Shown here: piece by piece, positions 22,919 through 34,800 of the stretch
How positions within the stretch are numbered: the stretch's first letter is position 1
Layout: the number at the start of each line of letters is the position of its first letter
Notes under the pieces: model-generated
The model's database searches: none
What the model saw: the letters and a program-made list of their open reading frames with translations, nothing else
What the model was told of the DNA's origin: nothing
Program-made: the position numbers and the translations under genes
NCBI GenBank assembly: GCA_011033025.1
Contig: WFMF01000001.1
Location: forward strand, 983,755 to 1,047,754
Source of the DNA: Beroe forskalii
Taxonomy: Eukaryota; Ctenophora; Nuda; Beroida; Beroidae
Direction: 5' to 3'
DNA length: 64,000 nucleotides

Positions 22919-24164
22919 ATGTACTATGTATTGTACACTGTATAAATGCTACACAGTATGCGTTGCAATCTAACTTGCTAAGTTGCAAGAGCTGATAAGA
23001 CGAGCAACAAAAGCGATAACACATACACACACTAGTTGGGTTCCCATCCTTTTATAAAAGGGAATAAATGCATTGTATGGCTAGAATAAAACTGAAAAAT
23101 GGGCCTGGCCCTCCCACGACCCTCCCATGGTGAGAAAGTAAAGAAACACAAACACACACACACACCCACCCACCCACCCACCCACCCACCCACCCACGCA
23201 CCCACCCACCCACCCATCGAATTTCTGAAAAAACTCAAGACCGTCAGAAATTGAATGAAGTATCGTATGCTTAGAATTAAAGAATCAAGTTTGATATGGA
23301 ATATATGAATACCGTAAAGAATATGAAACATACTACACATAGGTACTTGAAGCTTACTAAAGTGAGGTGATATGATGGAGAATTTGAATTGAAGTAAATG
23401 AGAAGTGACTTTGATATAATTGAGAATGAAAATTACGATTCATTCGATTATAAAATGTGTGGAAAAGAGAAAATGTGTGGAAAATGTGTGGAAAAGAGAA
23501 ATTGAATATTTTTCAATAAAGTTTGCTTTTAAATATTGATTTATATACATTATGATTCTGTAATATGGCGGCTAGCGTCAGTTAGCCAATATTTGAATTT
23601 TAAACCTGTGTAAACCTGTGTAAAAACCACACACACAAACACAAACACACAAACACCCACCCACCCCTAATTCTATATGGTAGAATGTCTTGCTCGATGG
23701 TATGTGTCTTTTCTTGCACTCATGAACCGATCAATTTGCATTCTGCAAACCTCTATCCTTACAGAGTTGCGACCTCATGAAATACAACAAGCATTGAATA
23801 GAAGTTGTTGACTTAACAAAGATGTCTGATTGGTTCACCTATCTATGCTGCTTTTAATAAAAGCAAAAGAATGTACTCCACTTTCACTTCTTGTTTATGC
23901 AGGCTTTGATCTCTATAACCTTGATCAATTGAGGTCCGGCCTCAATGCTTTGCTCTATTTGATGACGCTGTTGTATATTGGAATCTTGAGTGCTATATGA
24001 GAAAGTGTACTTTTGAAATATTGTGTTAAATGAACACGAAAAACTACAGAACTTTTATTACCCTGCACCGTAATAAATATGCGAATTTTTGAGCAATTTG
24101 ATTAATCATGTTTCCATTTTGTAAAAGAATAGAATAGATAAATCAAATTTGTTTTTAAATTTTT
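22919..24164. other. Intergenic with (CA)n/(CCCA)n tracts
   Basis: No gene seen. CA and CCCA microsatellite tracts lie at 23,145-23,215 and 23,627-23,668, and GAAAATGTGTGGAAAAGA repeats near 23,455-23,500. Confidence 0.5.
23145..23215 (+). repeat. (CA)n-(CCCA)n microsatellite
   Basis: A CACACA tract passes directly into about a dozen CCCA units. Confidence 0.9.
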
Positions 24165-24627
24165 GGTAAAGGTTCACACGGATTTTATAAATAAGAAAAT
24201 TCTTCGTTTTCGATAAATTCACGCAAGACTATCGTTGTCTAAGTTGCGTGGGTCCTACATTGCGTGGGGCCCAATCGTAGAGGAGGTCAATGGCCCAAAG
24301 AGTCTCACGGTTTTTGGGGGCATTTTCGAGTAAAGAGATGAAGATTTTGAGAAAATGTAGTCAGGATCAGGAACAGAACAAAATGAAATGTAATCATTTA
24401 ATTTACTTAAATTTAGACGACAAATTGTTTTGATTTTTCAGAATAGACTATAAAGTTAATTAAGTGACTACTCAATGGTAATTTGGATGCATTGAAGAAA
24501 ATAAAGGTTCCACACAGCACTAATATAAAGAATGGTGTAAATAAAGGAGCACTAAAGTAGGGTGATATCAGAGTCAATCACCTTAATTAAGAGATCCCTC
24601 TTGATTTTTCTGTAAAAGGTATCTAAA

Positions 24628-27600
24628 TTACCTCAAATTAAACCCACCTAGTTCGTCCAGTAACCTCTGGGCCTCCCTGTCATCCTGGTCAGGTGGCACC
24701 TCACTGTCTAGGTCAGGTTGGAGAGGGGACAGCTCTAGAGACGTTGGGAACTGGGCGCCTCTCAGCCACACATGCTGCTTCATATCACAGATGGATATCC
24801 TCTTGGCTGGCTCTTCTGGAACGGACAGAGTGTGAGACAGATTAATCATAGAGCAGGCACTTCAGAATACTCCGACAACATTAATTCGTTTCAAGCTACA
24901 GTTGGTGTTTCAAAAAGTTATTGATTATGCACATATTGCCTAAAGCTCCAGCACCCTACAAAGAATCCCGAGTTTCAACTTTGTGAGTGTCTTTTCTTGC
25001 ACGTGTAGCCAGGAAGAAGTTTTCAGTTTAGGTATCATGCCATAAAATCTTACCAATAAGAACAGCTCTAATGAGTCCCGCCGCATCTTCGCTAATGTAG
25101 GGGGGAATAATATATGTGCCTTCCAGAATATTCTTCTTTAATTTGGAGACGTTCTCTGCCCGGAATGGCATCCCTCCAGTCAACATGAAGTATAACAATA
25201 CTCCTGGATAGAAGATGTGTGAGAAACAATAAACTTGAAATTCGCCCCAGAACTTTTAAGATATTTTTCAATAAGCATTTTGTTTGACGTTGACAGACCC
25301 TCTCTAGAATCAGCTTCGCGGCTGGCCTCAGCGGGTCATACATCGTACGACAAATAAGCATTTAAATCGACTGATTACGAGCAAGCATGAAGAGGGTCAT
25401 GTTCAGGGAAACACACTATAGATGCGGTGGCTGGAATTCCAAAACAAAAGCAACCTTACCCAGAGCCCAGACATCTACATATCTGCCAATGTATCCTAGT
25501 TTCTGATCGTCTTTGAATAGTTCTGGGGCCGCATACGGTGGGGAGCCGCAGAATGTCGCTAGTTTCTCGTCCGTGCAATGAATACTGAAGCCAAAGTCAC
25601 CCAACTTAGCAGTTCCATTGGCAGAGAAAAATATGTTCTCTGACTTTATGTCACGGTGACAGATGTTACGGGAATGCTGAAATAAATACAGGTTTAGAAC
25701 GTTGCTATTAATCTGCGAGAAATCATAGGATGAGAAATCCGCCATGGAATTTGGAAAAATGAAGAAATATCCTTACCCGTAAGACAAATTTGAGTCAGGT
25801 TTGTAGGTACATGTTTGGCAGTGGTAACTAGCGAAAAATTTGCAGAATTCGTGGAAGCTGGGTGGATAGAAAATGGTAACTAATGGTAACAAATCGATAC
25901 TCATTTAGTATCCAGGATTACCACCAGTATCCATCCGTGAATACTTGCCTTTGAAATTTAGTATCCACCCAGTTACCAAGGATACTAATGGTTTCTAATT
26001 TTCTCCGTGTTCATTGCCATGAAAGTTTCCCAATGACCCCTGGCAGACCACAGGAAGAGGACGAGTGGTGCAGTTAGTTAATAAAATCATTCTTGAGGTG
26101 TTGCAGGCACGCGCAAATAGCAATTCAAAGCGATTCTTGTTGTTATGAAATTACATAATTAAGGGGACAACAAAAGATTACGTTTCGTATCGTCTATAAG
26201 TGCATTATTTTGTCAAAGTTTGATGTTTTCACATGTAGCTATGTAGGTAAGTTTTTCCGTAATTATTCAGATTTACTGAGTACAGAATACAGATGTACAA
26301 AAATTACGTTACCTCCTCTTAAGAGTGCGACAATAATGAGTGGCCTAGAATTATCCGATAAATCCTTTATTTGATAAAGGTTCAGAACTTTCTATTCCTT
26401 TCCCGCAGGACTTATCGCCCTAAGGAAGGTAATCCACTTTGGCCCTGATTTGAACTCCATTCAATTCGAAAAACCGAAATTAAATAAATTTAATTAAATA
26501 AATAAAATTAAATTAAACCAGGCGCGCGCGCTGTTGAAGGCAAATAATTCTTTCCGCGTCTTACGCGTATGTGAGCTCTCAGTGGGACCGCCAGTAGGAC
26601 CTAAACTTAAATTGTACCAAGTCGCGATTTCAGGAAATTCTATGTTAGGCCGATATTTTTTCGATATCTCCAAATTCCTTCGTCACAATTTCATGAAACT
26701 TTGCAATCCATTCGAGAGTGATCCTAAGAAGGGAAAAACGTCAAAAAATCGAAAGTCCGCGTGCTAGTTTAACCGCTACAGTCAAACACAAGGATTTATT
26801 TTGATTTTACGAAAGTGGATTTGGTACAAGGGCCATATCTCCGAATTCCTTCGTCATAATTTCATGAAACTTTGCAATCCATTCGAGAGGGATCCTAAGA
26901 AGGGAGAAACGTCAAACCGAAACTCCACGTGCTAGTTTACCGCTACAGTCAAACACAAGGATTTATTTTGATTTTACGAAGGTCGACTTGGTACAAGGGT
27001 CATATCTCCCGAATTCCTTCGTCATAATTTCGTGAAACTTTTGCAATCCATTCGAGTGATCCTAAGAAGGAAAAAATGTCAAAAAATCGAAACTCCACGA
27101 GCTAGTTTTACCGATACAGTCAAACACAAGGATTTATTTTGATTTTACGAATTTCGACTTGGTACAAGGGTCATATCTCCGAATTCCTTCGTCATAATTT
27201 CATGAAACTTTGTAATCCATTCGAGAGTGATCCTAAGAAGGGAAAAACGTCAAAAAATCGAAAGTCCACGTGCTTGTTTTAAATTTTAATGAAATTATGA
27301 CCTAGAATTCGGAGATATGACCCTTGTACCAAGTCGACCTTCGTAAAATCAAAATAAATCCTTTGTGTTTGACTGTATGGTAAAACTAGCACGTGGAGTT
27401 TTGATTTTTTGACGTTTTTCCTTCTTAGGATCACTCGAATGGATTACAAAGTTCGATGAAATTATGACGAAGTAATTGGAGATATGACCCTTGTACTGTC
27501 GACCTCAAAATCAAAATAAATCCTTGTGTTTGACTGTAGCGGTAAACTAGCACGTGAGTTTCGATTTTTGACGTTTTCCCTTCTTAGGATCACTCTTGAA

Positions 27601-30600
27601 TGAATTGCAAAAGTTTCATGAAATTGCGACGAAGAATTCGGAGATATGACCCTTGTACCAAGTCGACCTTCGTAAAATCAAAAGAAATCCTTGTGTTTGA
27701 CTGTAGCGGTAAAACTAGCACGTGGAGTTTCGATTTTTTGACGTTTTTCCCTTCTTAGGATCACTCTCGAATGGATTGCAAAGTTTCATGAAATTTTGAC
27801 GAAGGAATTCGGAGATATGACCCTTGTACCAAGTCGACCTTCGTAAAATCAAAAGAAATCCTTGTGTTTGACTGTAGCGGTAAAACTAGCACGTGGAGTT
27901 TCGATTTTTTGACGTTTTTCCCTTCTTAGGATCACTCTCGAATGGATTGCAAAGTTTCATGAAATTATGACGAAGGAATTTGGAGATAAGACCCTTGTAC
28001 CAAATCGACCTTCGTAAAATCAAAAGAAATCCTTGTGTTTGACTGTAGCGGTAAAACTAGCACGTGGAGTTTCGATTTTTTGACGCTTTCCCCTTCTTAG
28101 GATCACTCTCGAATGGATTGCAATGTTTCATGAAATTATGACGAAGGAATTCGGAGATACCTATGACCCTTGTACCAAATCGACCTTCGTAAAATCAAAA
28201 GAAATCTTTGTGTTTGACTGTAGCGGTAAAACTAGCACGTGGAGTTTCGATTTTTTGACGTTTTTCCCTTCTTAGGATCACTCTCGAATGGATTGCAAAG
28301 TTTCATGAAATTATGACGAAGGAATCCGGAGATATGACCCTTGTACCAAGTCGACCTTCGTAAAATCAAAATAAATCCTTGTGTTTGACTGTAGCGGTAA
28401 AACTAGCACGTGGAGTTTCGATTTTTTGACGTTTTTCCCTTCTTAGGATCACTCTCGAATGGATTGCAAAGTTTCATGAAATTATGACGAAGGAATTAGA
28501 TATGACCCTTGTATCAAGTCGACCTTCGTAAAATCAAAATAAATCCTTGTGTTTGACTGTAGCGGTAAAACTAGCACGTGGAGTTTCGATTTTTTGACGT
28601 TTTTCCCTTCTTAGGATAACTCTCGAATGGATTGCAAAGTTTCATGAAATTGTGACGAAGGAATTCGGAGATATGACCCTTGTACCAAGTCGACCTTCGT
28701 AAAATCAAAAGAAATCCTTGTGTTTGACTGTAGCGGTGAAACTAGCACGTGGAGTTTCGATTTTTTGACGTTTTTCCCTTCTTAGGATAACTCTCGAATG
28801 GATTGCAAAGTTTCATGAAATTGTGACGAAGGAATTCGGAGATATGACCCTTGTACCAAGTCGACCTTCGTAAAATCAAAAGAAATCCTTGTGTTTGACT
28901 GTAGCGGTAAAACTAGCACGTGGAGTTTCGATTTTTTGACGTTTTTCCCTTCTTAGGATCACTCTTGAATGAATTGCAAAGTTTCATGAAATTATGACGA
29001 AGGAATTCGGAGATATGACCCTTGTACCAAGTCGACCTTCGTAAAATCAAAAGAAATCCTTGTGTTTGACTGTAGCGGTAAAACTAGCACGTGGAGTTTC
29101 GATTTTTGACGTTTTTCCCTTCTTAGGATCACTCTCGAATGAATTGCAAAGTTTCATGAAATTATGACGAAGGAATTCGGAGATATGACCCTTGTACCAA
29201 GTCGACCTTCGTAAAATCAAAAGAAATCCTTGTGTTTGACTGTAGCGGTAAAACTAGCACGTGGAGTTTCGATTTTTGACGTTTTTCCCTTCTTAGGATA
29301 ACTCTCGAATGGATTGCAAAGTTTCATGAAATTATGACGAAGGAATTCGGAGATATGACCCTTGTACCAAGTCGACCTTCGTAAAATCAAAATAAATCCT
29401 TGTGTTTGACTGTAGCGGTGAAACTAGCACGTGGAGTTCCGATTTTTTGACGTTTTTCCCTTCTTAGGATCACTCTCGAATGGATTGCAAAGTTTCATGA
29501 AATTATGACGAAGGAATTCGGAGATATGACCCTTGTACCAAGATAATGCATTTGGTACAGTTGGTACACTTAGGTCCGACTCGGGACCGCAGTAGGACTT
29601 TCGACCAAAAGTGAACCAAACCGTGCGCGGAAATCTGCGTTTTTACGAGATAACTCGGAATTATTTCATCAATTAATTTTTCAAAATCATGAAATAAGAA
29701 AGTTACCCACAGACCAATGATTCCTAATGACACTCATGAAAATTTGTTTCAATTTGCATTCAAGAGTGATAATCTAGAGAATGTTATCTATGCCATGGTT
29801 CAAAATGGTTCAAAATGGTTCAAAAATGACAAATTGTTCAAATGGTTTCTGATAGATAAAGATAAAATGAACATCCCTGCAAAATTTCAGAAAATTTCAA
29901 TGGTGGGAACATGTCCAAAATCGACTTTTTGTCATTTTTGAACCATTTTCGTCGGTATTTCCTTGCGTTTGACCTCATATCTGGAAAATTAGCGCATAGA
30001 CCCCCAATTTTCTTGATGGTTTCTGAAAGATAATGATCAAATGAACTTTCCTGCAAAATTTCAGAAAATTTCAATGGTGGAAACATGTCCAAAATCGACT
30101 TTTTGTCATTTTTGAACCATTTTCGTCGGTATTTCCTTGCGTTTGACCTCATATCTCGAAAATTAGCACATAGACCACCAATTTCTTTATGGTTTCTGAA
30201 AGATAATGATAAATTGAAAATCCCAGCAAAATTTCAGAAAATTTCAATGGTGGGAACATGTCCAAAATCGACTTTTTGTCATTTTTGAACCATTTTCGTC
30301 GGTATTTCCTTGCGTTTGACCTCATATCTCGAAAATTAGCACATAGAGCCCCAATTTTCTTTATGGTTTCTGAAAGATAATGATCAAATGAACATCCCTG
30401 CAAAATTTCAGAAAATTTCAATGGTGGGAACATGTCCAAAATCGACTTTTTGTCATTTTTGAACCATTTTCGTCGGTATTTCCTTGCGTTTGACCTCATA
30501 TCTCGAAAATAAGCACATAGACCCCCAATTTTCTTGATGGTTTCTGAAAGATAATGATCAAATGAACTTTCCTGCAAAATTTCAGAAAATTTCAATGGTG

Positions 30601-31546
30601 AAAACATGTCCAAAATCGACTTTTTGTCATTTTTGAACCATGGTTCACTTGGTTTACGAAAGTCCAACTCTGGGACCGAAACTTAATTGTACCAAGCCAA
30701 CTCCTATCCCAAACCCCCTAATATTTCAACTCACTTTCATTCACAAATTGTAAGTCTTCACTTACCAAATGCTGGACAGCATCTATAATCTGAGCGAAGT
30801 ATGAGCCAGCTTCCTTCTCCTCCAGTCTAGAATTCTCTTTGTTCGACACTTTAGCGTACAACTCACCTCCTAGAGAAGAATTTGGAGTTAAATTTCAATG
30901 GAACTGAACCACTCACAGAATAACAGTCTAAAATTGGATAGCATCTATAATTTTGTACTTTGGGAAAAGGTTAACACTCATTAAAGCGGAGTCTGCTTAG
31001 CTTAGTGGAGTTTGCTTAGCTAAGCGGAGTCTGCTTAGCTAAGCTAATCTAACTCTAAACCCACCATACCTAGGTATTAATGCATGTTTAACATTTTAAT
31101 GAGCTGTTTTTGTGAACGTGCGAAACGAACATGCGATTCTCAACGAACACGGTGCTGTTTCTAACAAGAACCAAAAAAATCGTTTAAAAATGGTATTAAC
31201 CAATTCTTAAGTCTTTAGGAGTCAAAAATACCCCACAAAATATGGTACCATTTGAGAAATGATTAATGATTTTGCCAAAATCACACTGTTTCAGAAAATA
31301 TCCATAATAGCCCCTATCCCAACCCTACCAGGCCTACCACTCTATCATATACTGATTATAATCATGTTTAATCACCTGGTGCATATTCCATGACAAAGTA
31401 CTGAGTGGACAAAGTCTCTATGACCTCATAGAGTCGCAGTATGTTAGGATGATGGAGGTCTTCCATTGCTTGTATCTCTCGGGACAGCAGCCGTTGTGTT
31501 TTATGGTCTAATTTTCCCTTGTCAAGGAGCTTCACAGCAACCTTCT
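24628..31546 (-). CDS. NIM1K: NIM1-like Ser/Thr kinase, right copy (partial)
   Basis: Exons in transcription order: 31,376-31,546, 30,766-30,869, 25,460-25,676, 25,054-25,203, 24,628-24,815, identical in size to those of the left copy or nearly so. The protein keeps VAVKLLDKGKL, HRDIKSEN, DFG, APE and the tail, with only a few substitutions (SANGTAK for SASGTAK, DLDSEV for DLNSEV). No stop or frameshift is seen in these exons. As in the left copy, the exon with the glycine-rich loop is absent: the sequence just upstream is an RPAP1 exon on the same strand whose phase (0) does not fit the phase-1 acceptor. The copy is thus 5'-truncated or depends on a distant first exon. Confidence 0.85.
25278..25352 (-). 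mobile_element. Short GC-cored MITE 'B', copy 3
   Basis: The counterpart of 3,791-3,865 in the other duplication arm, in the same intron position, with 'CCTCAG' where the other has 'CGCCAG'. Confidence 0.6.
26640..29540. repeat. 171-bp satellite array with an internal inversion
   Basis: About 17 units of a 171-bp monomer containing GGAGATATGACCCTTGTACC, GTGTTTGACTGTAGCGGTAA and CCTTCTTAGGATCACTCTCG. Successive GGAGATATGA marks lie at 27,640, 27,811 and 27,982. About four units at 26,640-27,285 run in the opposite orientation to those at 27,290-29,540, so the array has a head-to-head switch near 27,290. The array lies inside a kinase intron; the equivalent intron of the other arm has none. 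Confidence 0.93.
29760..30655. repeat. 174-bp satellite array
   Basis: About five units; GTCATTTTTGAACCATTTTC recurs at 29,931, 30,105, 30,278, 30,452 and 30,626. Each unit also contains GCGTTTGACCTCATATCTCG and AAATTTCAGAAAATTTCAAT. The period is a multiple of three, so one minus-strand frame stays open through the array. Confidence 0.92.
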
Positions 31547-31840
31547 CTGAAAATTCAGAAAGCAATGAAACATTTCATACTTTAATCCTTGCAAGTAAAA
31601 ATGAGCTGATGATGCCTTTGTGTTATATTAACTGGGTGGTCAGTGGATATATGACCATAATAAATTATTTATTTATTTGTATAATATTTATTCTTTCATT
31701 GGAATGAATTTGCTTTTCGTGTAACCTAAATTAGAGTTTGATATGATCAAGCCTCAAGGAAGGGTGGGAAGGGACTTCAGATAAGCAGGAATATAATTAT
31801 TGTGATACTGGGTATGAATCACACATCAATAAATCCTAAC

Positions 31841-34800
31841 CTTGAGAGATCTCTTGGGCTGGAAGTCCCTGCAATGGATCATGAACGTGAGGGCATTATC
31901 CACCATGTTACCAGTGACTAGAGGTCCCACCAACTTGTTAACTAGATCTGTCACCTGGAGATGGGGGATAATTGTATTTAACTCTGAAAACTGTTGATAA
32001 TATATTTGAAAAAGAATATATTTGGGGAAAAAAGGAATATTATTTCTGGGAAGTGAGCATCCTGATTTGTTACATGATCCTCAGTACCTAAGTGTAAATC
32101 TCATCAATCTTTGAAAGTTTGAAGATGGATAATAGACTAGACTCGAGCTGTATTCACTATTCATCAACTTTCCTCATATCTATTTACCACTCATTAGAGA
32201 CCGTGAATATTGTTTATGGAACGCTCATTTTAGAAAAAAAAGCAAAGATACAAATCTAATTAGTAGAAATATCTCTTACATGTATTGTTAGTGATTTATT
32301 TCTATACCAGTCAAAACGCGCAGCAAATGCTCAACTCGCTAACGAAGTCATTGCGAGTGATGATGCCATTTTCCTGTCCAAGACAATCCGCGTTTTGGCC
32401 GGCTGGGGTCTAATAAATTCGATTAACTGATAAAACATCTGCTACCCTATCAGAAAACCGTAGTTATAGTGACGTATTGTAATCCAGTTAGATGGATCAC
32501 ACCTGTTTGTTCCAGAACAAATTTCGCGTTGTTAAAAACTTCGATTTCTTTGCAAATTGGAGTAATAAAATAAGACATTGCGGTCACATCATCTTTGCTG
32601 CATTGACCTTGAATTTATTGTTGTAAATTAAAGGCTTTTGAAATGTTTCGTTTCTTATTTTCCGGGCCGTCCGTATTTTGCAATTTCATCAACAAAGTAA
32701 TATTCTTATGCCGGAATGATTTCAAAGTATAAAGGAAAAACACAGCAGAGGGTTTGCGAAGTTATTAACTCAATCAAACTCTATTTTCCCTTATTCTCCG
32801 TAAAATAACTTCGGATTCCGTAATAAAATAAGTTTCCGACAGGACATGAAAGCATGGGTAATCTTAGCGACTCTATTGTCCTCAATCCACGCAACACCAC
32901 TTAGCAACATCCATAAGAACACTGAAGATAATGACTACGACATCACTGAAAATAACATCGCTGACTTTGGCATCACGGATAATGGTATTGTTGATCAAGA
33001 TATCAGGCAACTCGATACCATGGTTCCCAAGGATCCCCTCTCCAAAGAAACCAGTCAATCCTCCTCCGAAGATCCCCTCTCTGAAGATACTGCTCCTAAT
33101 GTTACACCCCTTCTTATCCCTGAGGCGTATAAGGGGCCTGTGATAGGGATTCTGACTCAGAAAACTAACGGAATTGCAGCAGAAAGGGGCAACTCTTACA
33201 TTGCTGCTTCCTATGTCAAGTTCCTTGAAATGGCAGGTACTGTGATTCAACTGTAAAACCATTATTCATCGTGATTCCTCATTCAAGTCATAAACTGTTT
33301 AACAATCAATATATTGACTTCATCAATATTTCCGTTTTCAACTAACATTATTCAAACAATAACGAATTCAGTCAAACCAGGCTTTGAAATACCCCATCAT
33401 TTAGGAGCTCAAGTGGTACCAGTGTTTGACTCTATGAGTGAGGGAGAGCTGGAGAAAACACTCAATTCAATCAACGGGATGCTCATCCCAGGGGGAGCAC
33501 AGGTAAACCAGATCAAAAAGCGTTTATCTGCTTTGTTGTCGGTGAAACAATTGAAAACATTTAAGTAATCATGTAGTTGCATTTAAAATGATTTCATGAT
33601 CGAATCAAGTGAAGTTGTGAAAACTTTAATAATCCATCTAACACTAAAATATGAACTTGAGTATCAATCCAGCATCACGATTAGAATTTGAATAACATTT
33701 CAGAAGTTTCCGGACACTCAGTTCTACAACGCTACCAGGTTTATCTACAAGTGGGTGGTTCAGCATAACGAGGAGGGAGGTTACTTCCCCCTGTGGGGAA
33801 CGTGCTTAGGTGAGGAAAGGGTATTTTCTAGCAACTCTTAGAAAATAAATATCATGTCGATGAGTTAATCCAGCGAGTACAGTGTACACTGCAGATCATA
33901 CTTCGAAGGATCTGTAATTGTATTCCATACTTTAGAATTTAATTGATGGCTTGGTTTCATATTACCCAACTACTCAACTGAGCAAAGGAATTATTAAACA
34001 ATGTTTATTTCGTATAATTATTCCCTGAATTTGACAAGTAGTTGATAGTGTCTAGACTCCAGCATCATTAATCAAAGCCTCACATCCTGATATCATTCCA
34101 ACGATTTTTAACTTCCCTTGAACCACTGGTTTGCCAAAGTACCTACCCTTAAATACATCTCCCATTCCAGGTTTTCAAGCTATTCTTTACATAGCAGCTG
34201 ACTCCGAGCACAATGAGGAGATAAGGTACAGGTGTGACGCACGACAACCTGACAACCTCACTCTTCAAAAGGTGATGACCGGGGAGACGTTCTTAACAAA
34301 ATTAGTATCTAAAATTAGTATCTTAAATTATATCGTGAGCAATCACTGGCTTTTATTAATCAATTGAAAATCATGAATGTAGTTTAATGTTTACACGATC
34401 TCGTTATAAATTGTCAGTTTCTTCCACCAACAATAACACCACCTCCTCCCCCAGGGTGCCTCTTCCTCTCGTCTCCTCCGCCATCTCTCACCCTCCCTCC
34501 TCTCCTCCCTCCAACACCACCCTCTCATCTACAACTGCCACTCCATCTGCATCTCCCCGACCACCATCGCCACCCACCCCACCCTCCGCAACACTTTCCG
34601 TGTCCTAGCAACCAACACGGACGCGGCAGGACGCGAATACGCCGCGCTGGTTGAGCACCGGACGCTGCCGATCTACGCCGCGCAGTTCCATCCGGAGAAA
34701 AGTCCGTTCGAGTGGACGACGACCAGCGAAATCCGCACGGAGCTCAGTCCGTCGAACTGACACAGTATATGGCGGACTTCTTCGTGGAAGAGGCTCGGAA

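Larger units (their letters stand above)
24165..31655 (-). repeat. Right arm of large inverted duplication
   Basis: Reverse-complement counterpart of 1,660-4,690, but about 7.5 kb rather than 3 kb long. Most of the extra length is the two satellite arrays in the intron between kinase exons 2 and 3 (about 5.1 kb here against 1 kb in the left arm). The upstream edge, near 31,655, lies just 190 bp from the last recognised RPAP1 exon. Confidence 0.85.

Noticed and set aside
26640-29540. 171-bp period equal to that of primate alpha satellite
   Set aside because: The sequence is unrelated to what I know of alpha satellite; only the length coincides. A centromeric role is not supported by an array of this size in an intron.
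26640-30655. CRISPR-like regular repeats
   Set aside because: Repeat units are contiguous with no unique spacers, and the genome is eukaryotic.
32882-33262. Minus-strand 126-codon frame opposite GGH exon 1
   Set aside because: Antisense of a well-supported GGH exon; no motif.
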